From: Haematococcus lacustris | Lineage: Eukaryota > Chlorophyta > Chlorophyceae > Chlamydomonadales > Haematococcaceae | Length of the DNA: 64,000 bases | Assembly (NCBI GenBank): GCA_030144725.1 | Contig: JASKMD010000201.1 | Coordinates: forward strand, 1-64,000 | Direction of reading: 5' to 3' | In this document: positions 1 to 10,300 of the stretch, in pieces | Position numbering within the stretch: the first letter of the stretch is position 1 | Layout of the letters: each line of letters opens with the position of its first letter | Program-made: the position numbers and the translations under genes | The notes under the pieces: generated by a model | What the model saw: the letters and a program-made list of their open reading frames with translations, nothing else | What the model was told of the DNA's origin: nothing | The model's database searches: none

Positions 1-9
1 CGCAATATT

Positions 10-55
10 GCCCCACCCCGCCCCACCCCGCCCCACCCCGCCCCACCCCACCCCG
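10..55. repeat. CCCCACCCCG simple repeat
   Basis: About four and a half copies of a C-rich decamer sit at the left edge of the window, inside the intron before the first visible PAF1 exon. Nothing else is seen in this stretch. Confidence 0.8.
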
Positions 56-70
56 GGTTAGGGCTAGGGC

Positions 71-102
71 TAACCCTAACCCTAACCCTAACCCTAACCC
101 TG
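71..102. repeat. interstitial telomere-like (CCCTAA)n tract
   Basis: Five consecutive TAACCC units, human-type rather than the plant-type CCCTAAA, lie 75 bp upstream of a PAF1 exon. They are intronic, so this is not a chromosome end. Shorter degenerate TTAGGG-like runs recur near 19270-19345, 30279-30297 and 43045-43110. Confidence 0.8.
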
Positions 103-176
103 CCCTGCCCTAACAGCCCTAACCAACCTCACTAACCTAACCAACCTACCCACCCCTACCCTCCTTTCCCCCGCAG

Positions 177-3100
177 GGTGAGGACGAGGCAGCCTCCCTG
201 CGCAACACCTCCCTGCTGGCGCTCACCAAGGGGCTGCTAGGGGCAGGCCGGGGCGCAGGCAGTGGGGGCCAGGGGGTGCCTGTGGGGGTGCCACAGCGGC
301 GGGTGGCCAGCCTGAAGAACGCCAGCCAGGTGTCTTGGCTCATGCGCACCACGTGAGTGTGACCAGGGCTGGCTGGAGTGTGACTAGGGCTGTGATAGTG
401 ATGGGGTCTGGGGTGAGATAGGGTGATGGCCAAGGTGTGACTGAGCTGCAAGGCTGCAGCAGGGGTCAGCAGCCAGGGGAGTGCTGAGGCTGGGAAGGGG
501 GTGGGGTCAAGTGGGGGCCAGGGGAGGAGGGGGTGGGGCTCAGCCGTTGTCAGTGGCTGCTTCACAGGTCCACAGGGGGTGCAGCAGGGAGGAGGGGGAG
601 GCCAGTGAAGGCCAGGGCAGAGAGGCGTGCAGCTTGCAGACCAACAGTCAGCATTGAGGCCTGCCTGCCTGCCTGCCTGCCTGCCTGCAGCTACATCTCC
701 GCCGACACAGATGCCGTGCGCAAGCAGGGGGTGAATGAGAAGCGGGCCAAGGACCTGAAGCAGGTGTGTCCCCCAGCGAGCCCCCAGCGCGGCCCCCTCC
801 CCCTCTCCCCCCCTCCCCCTCTCCCCTCCCTCCCCCTCTCCCCCCCCTCCCCCTCTCCCCCCCCTCCCCCTCTCCCCCCCCTCCCCCTCTCCCCCCCCTC
901 CCCCTCTCCCCCCCCTCCCCCTCTCCCCTCCCTCCCCTTCACCCCCCCCTCCTCTTACCCAACCTGCACGCAGCCACTTGCCTTTCCCCCCTCTCCTGTG
1001 CTGCCCAGGCAGCCAGCGCCACCGCGGCTGAGGAGGGAGAGGGCGGCGCCCTGCCCCTGCTCACCTCCACCAAGCGCCGCGCCCAGATTGCTGCAGTGGA
1101 GCGCACCTTTGCTGCCGCACAGCAGGCGCCAGTGCACAGCAGCAAGAGCAGCATGAAGGCGGTGGAGGTGCTGCCACGTGAGTATAAGGTCCTTCCGCTC
1201 CCCCTCCCCCTTGCCCCGCATAGGGGCGTTGCTGCAAACTTGACAAGTGCTAATGGCACTGGAGCAGCATTGGCGTCTGCGTCTCACCTGCCTTCCCCTG
1301 CTGCCTTGGCTGCCCTGCCCCTCCCAGTGCTGCCTGACGAGGAGTGGTGGGGCCGCCGCAGTGTGCTGGTGCGCTTTGCAACGGACCCCTGCCAGGAAGT
1401 GGGACAGCTCACACGCTTGGACCCGGAATTGCGGCGCCAGGTGATTCGTGACCCGACTCGGCCTGACCTGACCTGACCTGACCTGACCTGACCTGACCTG
1501 ACCTGACCTGACCTGACCTGACCTGACCTGACCTGACCTGACCTGACCTGACCTGACCTGACCTGACCTGACCTGACCTGACCTGACCTGACCTGACCTG
1601 ACCTGACCTGACCTGACCTGACCTGACCTGACCTGACCTGACCTGACCTGACCTGACCTGACCTGACCTGACCTGACCTGACCTGACCTCCAGGCCACTG
1701 CCTGCTCAATACTCAAGGGCTACAAAGTGGATGCAGCCGCTAGTGAGGTCGGACCTCAGGCAAGCGGTCACCAGGCATCAACCCAGCCACAGCCCTGACT
1801 GGCACACAGCTCCAGGGGCTACCCTACCTGACCCTGGCACGGTCGTCTACAGCTCTGCTGCTGGATGCTGGGCAATCAGTGCCGACCCGCAAGGCACCCC
1901 CCTCCCTGGACGCTTGCTGAGCAGCCCCCTGCCCCTCAGGCCGCCCTCCCACCCTCAGGCCACACTCCCCTCCCCAGGCCGCCCCCCTGCCCCACTCAGC
2001 GGTCAGCAGTCGGTCCAGGCCGCCGGGTCCTCCCCTGTTGCCCCTTAGCCACTGCAGCTCCTGCCTGACCTGCTTGTGCCCGCAGGCTGCTGAGCTGCGC
2101 TTCATGGCGCTCTGCGTGCCCACACGCCCCCCCAGCCAGCCGCTGAGAGGGTGAGTGGCACCCAGCCCACCTCCGGGCCCCCCCACCCCTGCTAACCCCT
2201 CAGGCAGCGCCCCAGGCAGCGCTCTCAGCCAGGCTCAGGACCAGGCCATAGGCAGGGAGAACACAGTAACGCCCCCGGCCCCAGCCCCTGCCCTCATCTG
2301 GCGCTGGACAGCCTGCCCTCCCTCACTCAGCTGCGGCGCCCCCTCACTGCTGTGGCCTGAGGCAGAGCAGATCACCAGGGCCATGGGCTGTATTCTGCAT
2401 TCTGCAAGCGCCGCTTCACATCAGCCGGGTTAGGGGCGGACGCATCAGCCCCCTGGGTGATGAACTCTCTGGCCATATCATAGGGAGGCAGGGAGGGAAC
2501 AGCCTGCAGCAAAGCTCTGACCTGCACAGCCTCACTGACGGTCTCGTCGGCCTCTGCCAACTCCAACACCAAGTCAGAGAGCCTGCTGCACAGCTGAGAG
2601 ATGCTTTCCCCTGACCCCAGCTGCAGATGATTGATCTGGTGCCACAGCTCAGAGCAATGGCTGAACCCCGTGCGCTGCTGGTCTGCAATTAGGGCCTTCC
2701 AGGCTGCAGGTGCTGTCTTTGCTGCTTGCACCATAACCTAAAGGCAGCACAGCACTCGTTAGAGGGATGGCCTCGACCGGACAAACGCAGTTACAAACAT
2801 AGGGCGAGCTTACGCTCACCTAAAGGCAGCACAACACTCGTTAGAGGGATGGCCTCGACCGGACAAACGCAGTAAAGGCCCTACCGCAGAGCGCGAACTA
2901 AAACCGCCTCACACTTTAGTCAAGTACTCCCAGAAACTCTGATGGTCTGACTGACCTCAACATCCTTACTCCAACACAGGGCCATGGGCTGTCCCAGTCG
3001 TGCAGGTTGCCGTAGCCCGCTTTGCCACTCCCGCCTTGCCTCCACCCTGATCCCTGCTTGCTCACCTTTGGCCACGCTTGCATGGAGGCATGGAGGCATG

Positions 3101-4182
3101 GCTACGCCAGGTGTGAGGCCATCAGGGGGTGTGGGTGAGGGGTGCGGGCTGCTGCTGGCCTGGCCCCAGGGAGGTGGCGCGGGAGGCGCTGGGCCCGGAG
3201 TACCAGTGGACCAAGGAGTATGTGTTTGACAAGGGGCGCAAGGTGGGGCAGGGCCGGGCAGGGTAGGGTAGGGGTGAGGTTTAGGGTAGGCTAGGGGTGG
3301 GGGTAGCCAGTTGGTCAGCTGGGCATGGTGCAGTGCCACGGCAGCGGGGGCAGCCTAGCATTGCGGCAGTGAGGCCGAGGCCTGCCCTGAAGCTAGGACG
3401 GGGACAGGCCAGGGGTGCTGCCTCTGGACATAGCCGGCATGGCTGCATCAGGACTGAGCTGGCTGAGTGGCAGGAGCAGAGCTGGCCTCAGCTGGTGCTT
3501 GCAGGACGTGATGGATGAGGGCGATGAGCGCAAGCAGACCGTGGTCCTGCGCTGTGCGGTGAGGGCTGCAGCTGCAGCTCACGCGCCAGTGCTGCGGCTG
3601 TTGCCGCCCACAGCTGAGAGGATGAGAAGCACAAGCATGTAGCGGTTGCCAGGTTGAAGTGCATTTAAAGCAGAACTACACGTGGCTGCTTGCCACGTTA
3701 GCCATACATAAACAACACACGCGGTGAGTCGCCGCACCTGCCCCTGCCCTGCAGGACGGCAAGGCTCTGTACAGCGAGATCGACACCAAGGCGTTCCTGC
3801 GACGTCGGGACTCTGACCCGCGCGCACGCTTGACGCCCCCAGCCACGCGGCCCAGCAAGGTGCGATGCGCTGCCCATCTGCCTTGCGGCCCTAGTGCCTT
3901 GCGCACCCCAGCCAGCTACATCACCTTCCATACGCGCGTGCCACCCCTCGTCCGCGGCTCCAACAAGCAGTCGCACAAGGCCTGGCAATGCGGGCGCGAT
4001 GCTGTGAAGGTGTGACCGGACAAGCTGCGCGCCAGGTAATTGTGGTGGCTGGCGCGCAGGTGTTGATGCGGCCGCGGCCCCCGCAGCCCAGGGAGGTGGA
4101 GGCGGCGCGGCGCAAGCGCATGGCGTTGGAGCCGGGCGGCGACGATGAGGAGGCAGAGGCGGGCATGGCGGGCGAAGACTGA
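177..4182 (+). CDS. PAF1: PAF1, RNA polymerase II-associated factor 1 (3' part, 10 exons)
   Basis: PAF1 is the scaffold subunit of the nuclear PAF1 complex, which couples RNA polymerase II elongation to histone modification. The gene starts left of the window. Exons read as 177-352, 691-763, 1009-1177, 1328-1440, 1694-1759, 2086-2150, 3170-3242, 3505-3558, 3755-3859 and 4087-4182 (TGA). Phases agree at every junction. Family signatures in order are VSWLMRTTYISAD, NEKRAKDLKQ, AQIAAVERTFAAAQ, ELRFMALCVP, EYQWTKEYVFDKGRK, and a TVVLRC/LYSEIDTKAFLRRR segment matching the region that ends the PAF1 domain. The tail is short and acidic (GGDDEEAEAG). The fifth exon probably uses a GC donor (CAG|GCAAGC at 1760); an alternative GT donor lies 13 bp upstream. 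The intron after 2150 holds a Copia remnant. Identity is secure from motif order; the exact fifth-exon end is not. Confidence 0.9.
780..950. repeat. CCCCCTCTCC pyrimidine-rich tract in PAF1 intron
   Basis: The intron 764-1008 is nearly pure C/T on the plus strand, made of repeated CCCTCTCCCC-like units ending in a normal acceptor (CCCAG at 1004-1008). The open frames across it are low-complexity artefacts. Confidence 0.8.
1459..1690. repeat. (ACCTG)n pentanucleotide array in PAF1 intron
   Basis: About 46 uninterrupted copies of CCTGA/ACCTG fill most of the intron 1441-1693. On the transcribed-sense strand the unit contains neither GT nor AG, so it offers no splice signal of its own. Confidence 0.95.
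2372..2734 (-). mobile_element. Copia-type gag fragment (retroelement remnant)
   Basis: A 120-residue open frame antisense to PAF1, in the intron 2151-3169, begins MVQAAKTAPAAWKAL and continues with LWHQINHLQLGSGESISQ, LSDLVLELAEADETVSEAVQ and LLQAVPSLPPYD. This order (AW..L, short aliphatic helix, L..L...L, LL..LP..Y) is the pattern of the LTR-Copia gag-polypeptide (UBN2-like) domain. No protease, integrase or reverse transcriptase follows, so it is a fragment. LTR-like sequence lies immediately upstream of its start (2738-2985). Confidence 0.65.
2738..2985 (-). repeat. LTR-like sequence with an internal ~55-bp direct repeat
   Basis: A block beginning CTAAAGGCAGCACA is present twice, at about 2738-2795 and 2819-2875, with one or two mismatches. 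It is followed by a tail containing GCCCTACCG and GGTCTGACTGACCT. A diverged relative of the same sequence lies at 8870-9090. The position directly 5' of the gag fragment on the minus strand fits a Copia LTR and leader. Confidence 0.5.
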
Positions 4183-5532
4183 GACCCCGGGCTAGGTCAG
4201 CTAGAAGCTGCGGAGGGGTGTAGAGGGGTGTAGAAGGGCGCCAGCGGGGCAGCAGGGCAGTAGTGAAGGGTGCCGCCACGGCGGTGAGCAGCTGCAGTGT
4301 CTCAGCCATTCAGTGCTGGGACTAGAAGTGATGTGGTGTGCAAACCACTTTGAACTCATGGAGCTGCCACGCTTGGGCCCAGGCACAGCCTGCTAAGCTG
4401 GCGTTAGGCAGACCTGCTGCGGCGGCCACTGGCCTCGTCACCAGATGGACTGAGTGCGCCAGTGGCACTGCATCGCCCCTGCTTGTATTGGTGGGCTATG
4501 CAATGGAGTGGTGTCAAATGGTGGTGCCAGCTCTTGCTGCGGCGCATCTTGTGAAGGGCTGCTCCATGTAGGTCGGACAGTGCGGTATGTCCAGTCAGGC
4601 ATGGAGAAGACGAATGCCTCTTACACATGACCATTGACACCATGCCAAGCAAATGACGACTACAGCGGTGTAAAAGCAATCAGTCTCGTCAACTATCATC
4701 GTCTCAGGTGGCGCAAGAATCAGCCGCCTCCTGGCTGTAGAGGGTCGCATTTGCAGCATTCCTTACTCTCTGCAGCACGCTGTCACGTCTAGGAACATCT
4801 TATTACGTGACATTGTGTGCGTGTGTGGACCTGTAGGACTGCATGATGCATGAATCTCACACTCAAGGCAAGGCTACAGCATGCACCTTACACTGTGCAT
4901 GCCAGGCACATGCAAGCCCCCATGCCCTTGCTGCATGTCAGTGTGACAGCTACCTTGTACAGACCCAGCAGGACTCTAAGGCCCTGGCAGCTGAGTCCTG
5001 TGGATTGAGTCAAAGCAACGTGTCCCCCTTGTGAGCTCCACGTGCACACAGACAAGCTGCAGCCACCGCACTACAGGAACACGGCTCATATCAGAGCTCG
5101 CAGCCCTTCTGCAAGCTGTAGTGCATTCCGGAAAGCACTCGAATCTGAAGCGCACTCCGGTTGGATGGTGACCTTCAACACCCCAGGACGCAAGTGCACA
5201 CCCCAGCATGGCCACTCCGCTTTGCCGAGTAAGAAACCGGTCGGGTACATCAGACAGATCCAAGGCACATGGCCAGAGCGACACCACGGGATAGACCACT
5301 GTTTCCCATGCTGTTGACGCGCACGCACCCATGCGTAGGCGACCATGAGAAGGCTGTACAGTCATTGTCTGCACCAGGCAAGTGAGCTCCCTGAGACTGG
5401 CCTTCAAGCATGAAGGGATTTACCAGCCATAGGCACCAGCTGCACCCGCTCCAGGTAAACCTCCATGATCCCATCATGCTCCTTGAAGTACTGGCCCCCA
5501 GGCGAGCTGTTCCTGGAGCCTGGCGGCTAATA
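4183..5532. other. intergenic, converging 3' ends of PAF1 and SmF
   Basis: No supported coding region. PAF1 (+) and SmF (-) converge here. A TGTAA hexamer-like signal typical of green algal polyadenylation lies at 4669-4673 for PAF1, and its complement TTACA at 4888-4892 could serve SmF. These assignments are inference. Confidence 0.4.
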
Positions 5533-5784
5533 CTATGCTTCCGCCTCCTCAGGAACTCCCCGCATGTAGAGAACGTTGTTGCAGCGAATGAGCACCTCTC
5601 CCAGCGCACCCACGGACTGTCCATCGATGTACTCCTCAGTGCTCGCTAGCTGCAGGTTCATGTAGCTGTCGACAGAGACGAGGTACCCCTTGTATTCCAT
5701 TCCCCACTTCAGCTTCACGATGACCTGCTTTCCCGTGAGATCGTTCAGAAAAGGCTTGGGGTTCACGGGCACATTGGCAGCCAT
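5533..5784 (-). CDS. SNRPF: small nuclear ribonucleoprotein SmF
   Basis: A complete, intronless 83-residue protein. SmF is one of the seven Sm-ring proteins that bind the U-rich Sm site of U1, U2, U4 and U5 snRNAs in the spliceosome. The sequence follows the family almost end to end: [12 protein letters not shown] at the N-terminus, the Sm1 motif [20 protein letters not shown], then [15 protein letters not shown], and the Sm2 motif [16 protein letters not shown], with a short acidic tail. The start is the ATG at 5784. The length is normal. It is divergently paired with SmD3, 253 bp away, suggesting a shared promoter. Confidence 0.97.
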   Translation of the reverse strand: MAANVPVNPKPFLNDLTGKQVIVKLKWGMEYKGYLVSVDSYMNLQLASTEEYIDGQSVGALGEVLIRCNNVLYMRGVPEEAEA

Positions 5785-6037
5785 AGCGCGTTGCGGGGCT
5801 CCCTAGGAAAGCGAATACTTTGACACCTAAATGCCTGAACTCCACACCCCTCACTGTTTGGTTTCAGTCGGTGTTGGCGCTTGACAAGCCGGCTGTGTGC
5901 TTCCGCTTCCCTGCAGCCATAGCTGCAAACACCCCCGCAACTGCGTCAATCCCATTAATAGCTTTGCTCGCTTCGTAGCTTTGCTGGGCGGGCCTCTGTG
6001 ATCTGCAGCTGGACGTAGGAGGGTTCACGCCGTCGAC
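5785..6037. promoter_or_regulatory. putative bidirectional promoter between SmF and SmD3
   Basis: This 253-bp interval separates the two start codons of head-to-head genes whose products join the same snRNP ring. No TATA box was confidently seen. Shared promoter function is inferred from position only. Confidence 0.5.
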
Positions 6038-6529
6038 ATGGGCACCTCGCAGAAGGGCATTGGCATTCCCATCAAGCTGATGCACGAGGCTGAGGGTCAC
6101 GTCGTGACAGTGGAGCTCAAGTCAGGAGAGATATTCAGAGGCGAGCTGTTCGACGCAGAGGACAACTGGAACTGCCAATTGAAAGACGTGACGGCCACAG
6201 GCCGTGATGGTCGTGTGTCCCAGCTGGACCACATCTTCGTCAGGGGGAGGTGAGGAAGCATAGCTCTAAAGCATTCACTAGACGCCATGCTGCATTGATA
6301 CTGCAGCAGGAGCTAGCCCACTGTGAGCATGATGGATGCGCTGAACATTGCCCTACGCCATGTGCCTTGCAGTCGCATTCGCTTCATGGTGGTGCCGGAC
6401 ATGTTAAAGAACGCTCCAATGTTCAAGCGTATAGACCCTAAGTACAAGGGCAAGGCTCTGCCCATGGGTGTGGGAGGCAGAGGGCGTGCAGCGGCAGTGC
6501 GTGCAGCAGCCAAGGCGAAGGTCAGATAG
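6038..6529 (+). CDS. SNRPD3: small nuclear ribonucleoprotein SmD3
   Basis: Two exons, 6038-6249 and 6373-6529, joined in phase (AG|T, donor GTGAGG, acceptor TTGCAG), give 122 residues. SmD3 is a core Sm-ring subunit that pairs with SmB. Visible motifs are IPIKLMHEAEGHVVTVEL, the Sm1 segment GEIFRGELFDAEDNWNCQL, DGRVSQLDHIFVRGS, and the Sm2 segment RIRFMVVPDMLKNAPM. A Gly/Arg-rich basic tail follows (GVGGRGRAAAVRAAAKAKVR). The tail is shorter than in animals. A TGTAA signal at 6929-6933 may mark its 3' end. Confidence 0.96.
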
Positions 6530-7389
6530 GGTACAAAGAGCAGGCATGCGTAGCAGGTGGCACAGCCTTTCAGTCAGGGGCTGCCTCTATCAGCACTGAA
6601 GAGGCAGTCTGGCTCACTATTGCTTGCTGGACACTGGATTGCACTGACACTACTTTGACTTTTGGAGTGCTTGCCCCTGAGGTTTGGAGATCATGAACTT
6701 CTGTGCCTCATCTCGCATGCAAGCGTGTGCGAGGCTGCGAGTGGCATGTCTTAGGCCTGCCTCACAGCTGTCCTGCAAGTACGCTTGCATAGCTTCAATA
6801 GTGATGCTGCTGCAGGTAAGCCCTCCCATGCAGTGGGTTGCTTGGTACAGGGCTATGGGGGGGCTGTTGATGGTGGACCTGTTCAGGGCAGGCAGGGTAC
6901 TTCACTGCCATGAGGGCATCTGAGCTAGTGTAAGGGGCAATGGTTGCAAGCAGCCCAGTCGGTTGCAAATGTGCGCAGTGGGTTGCTGCACAGCCACTGC
7001 GCTCAGTGGCTGCATGCAGTCTCCTCAGGCACTCCCGTGCGCTTGTCTTGGGGGTTTGACATCATGGGCCACCACCATGGCTGCAAACTTGGTGGTGACC
7101 TTCCCCGTTGGTGCTGACGTGCTAACCGAAACAGGGCCACAGGGGCAACTCTTGACCACCCCACAAACAGAGAGGAAAGACTGGGTTCTTCCCTCTTGTC
7201 ATCATCAGTTGTCCTCTTGCAAGAACATACGTTTATTCACTACCACCACATGTAAGCGTTTCAATGCAGACTCTCAGTTGGCATGTACACATGGCATGCA
7301 AGGCGTGCCTACAGCCACATCTATGGCACGTTAGTGCAATGCAATGAAGGATGACTAGGGCGGTCAGATGTCAAATGTGGGCTCATGGG
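6530..7389. other. intergenic, no gene seen
   Basis: SmD3 3' untranslated region and the converging 3' end of the minus-strand coiled-coil gene. The open frames here lack codon bias, motifs or splice support. Confidence 0.4.
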
Positions 7390-10300
7390 TCACAAGACCG
7401 TGGTGCTGGCTTGGTCAAGGTTGCTAGGCTGCGACAGTGGCTGGTCCGCATCATGCTGCATGCCTTCCGTGTTGGTTTCCTCCGCCTGATGTTGCTCTTC
7501 GTGCGGCCTCGCCCCATCCATCTGAGCCCAATCGGTGGCCTCACCGGCACTGCCATCGTCTAGCTGCAAGTGTCGCGGCAGCAGCTGCAGGCCCACGTGC
7601 CACTCCACGCCTGAGTCGAGCTCTGCGGGATGGACAGGGGTGCTGCTGGCTGGCGGGACGACTTCCACCGTCTCGCGCCTTGACCCGGGCAGTGACAGCT
7701 CCCCGTCGTCGCCCAGTTGCTGCTCCTGCGCAATCGCAGTGCCATGTTGGTCATGTGCACTCCGTAGAGCAGCTCCCGCCACACATCCCGATGCTAGCGT
7801 TCGAGCCGGAGAGGGAAGGGGAGGTTGCTTCCGCGCGGGAGATGACAGTACGCAGAAGGCTTCGCCGCGCAGGTCCAGGAGGCTCTCGAGGTATGCCCGC
7901 GATAGCCGATCCGCAATGTCCTCAGCAGCGCGTAGACGCCTGGTGCTCTCCTCCTCCAACTCCTCTGCCTGTGCGCAGCAATGCCAGCACACAAATCCAT
8001 GGCTGCAGCCGCTACGGACCCGAGTAAGCCAGCTCGCGTCACGTCATTCACTCACCTGGCGGCTCAGTTTCTGCACTCGCTGCTCCTCCGCCAACTCTTG
8101 CTTGCGAGTGGCGGCCAAATCAGCCCGGGTGGCGGCCAGCTGCTGCTGTAGCACCTCCACACTGCCTTGCAGCACGCTGATCTGCGTGCATCAGGTACCC
8201 GGCACAGAGGTCACACAACCTCGAGCCACATACGGCAAGGTCTAAGCCGAGCTACCCTTGAACGTGTTTCATATCGCACACCTGCAGTCGTAGGCGGCGG
8301 TTGGCATCGCGCTCGGCTGTCACCTCCTCGCCTCGTGCCGCAGCCATCGACCGTTGCTGCCGGGTGTCCTCTAGGCACTCCGTCAGCCGCGCCTCAGCGG
8401 CTGCCAGGCGGCGCAGCGCATCGCGCAGCTGCGACTCCACCAGGCCGGCCCTGCACGCCCATCACACAAAGTCTCTCTCTGCTTGCTCTAGCATTACTCC
8501 CGCAACCACGAGCCATACTCTTTCAGCGGCCCCGTGCCTCTATGGTTCCTGCTGCACTCGCACACCTGTGTGTGACGTCATTGAGGTGGGCGGTGTGAGT
8601 GGCTGAGCCGCGCTGGGCTGCTGCCACAGCTGCCGCCAGCTCCGCCTTCACTCCCTCCAGCTGGCTTGCCAGCGCCTGCTTGTCGGCGCGCTCCTTAGCC
8701 GCAGCCTGAACCCACAGGCGCCACACAGGCCAGCAGCAAAGCCAGCAGCAAGGTCGACAAAGCTGAAACAGGAGCAAAGATGCCAAGGGGCAGCAGCAGC
8801 AACTAAGCTTGCCGAAACAGGTGCAGCAGGTGGTCGGCAGCAACGGCACAGCTTACTGGGGAGCCTACCCTGTAAGGACAGCACGTCCATGGTAGGCCCC
8901 CTGGTGCAGGCAGCACTCTGTTCCTTCCATGAGGTGTAAGGACAGCACAGCCCTTGGTCAGGGGAGAGCACTTGACCAGACCTACCGGACAAGCCCTACC
9001 GAAGAGCAAGAGCTCACTGCCTCACTCACCCCATAAAACACCTAGGCACCCTGAGGGTCTGACTCACCTACACCTCTGACCTTACTCCGACACCCTGCCC
9101 TGCCCCTCCCCGCTGGCCCCGGCCCCCACCTTGCGCCACTCGTCAGCCTGCTTGCTGCTCATGGGTGTACCGGGTGTGGGGGGCAGGCCGTGGGAGGGTG
9201 TCTGGTAGCTGGCAGACGTCACGATCAGGGCACTGGCGTGGGGGCTGCCCAGCAGGCCGTGCCTTGTGGGGGTCTCGCACCCTGGACCTCCTGCAGCAGC
9301 AGCGGCGGCAGCAGCAGTGTTGAGGTCAGCTGCACCACCAGCAGCAGCAGCAGTGTTGAGGTCAGCTGCATCACCAGCAGCAGCAGCAGTGTTGAGGTCA
9401 GCTGCACGACCAGCAGCAGCAGCAGTGTTGAGGTCAGCTGCATCACCAGCAGCAGCAGCAGTGTTGAGGTCAGCTGCATCACCAGCAGCAGCAGCAGTGT
9501 TGAGGTCAGCTGCATCACCAGCAGCAGCAGCAGTGTTGAGGTCAGCTGCATCACCAGCAGCAGCAGCAGTGTTGAGGTCAGCTGCATCACCAGCAGCAGC
9601 AGCAGTGTTGAGGTCAGCTGCACCACCAGCAGCAGCAGCAGTGTTGAGGTCAGCTGCACCACCAGCAGCAGCAGCAGTGTTGAGGTCAGCTGCATCACCA
9701 GCAGCAGCAGCAGTGTTGAGGTCAGCTGCATCACCAGCAGCAGCAGCAGTGTTGAGGTCAGCTGCATCACCAGCAGCAGCAGCAGTGTTGAGGTCAGCTG
9801 CATCACCAGCAGCAGCAGCAGTGTTGAGGTCAGCTGCATCACCAGCAGCAGCAGCAGTGTTGAGGTCAGCTGCATCACCAGCAGCAGCAGCAGTGTTGAG
9901 GTGAGCTGCATCACCAGCAGCAGCAGCAGTGTTGAGGTCAGCTGCATCACCAGCAGCAGCAGCAGTGTTGAGGTCAGCTGCATCACCAGCAGCAGCAGCA
10001 GTGTTGAGGTCAGCTGCATCACCAGCAGCAGCAGCAGTGTTGAGGTCAGCTGCATCACCAGCAGCAGCAGCAGTGTTGAGGTGAGCTGCATCACCAGCAG
10101 CAGCAGCAGTGTTGAGGTCAGCTGCATCACCAGCAGCAGCAGCAGTGTTGAGGTCAGCTGCATCACCAGCAGCAGCAGCAGTGTTGAGGTCAGCTGCATC
10201 ACCAGCAGCAGCAGCAGTGTTGAGGTCAGCTGCATCACCAGCAGCAGCAGCAGTGTTGAGGTCAGCTGCATCACCAGCAGCAGCAGCAGTGTTGAGGTCA

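Noticed and set aside
1..120. Chromosome end (telomere)
   Set aside because: The telomere-like tract is only about 30 bp and is followed at once by an internal PAF1 exon that continues a gene starting further left.
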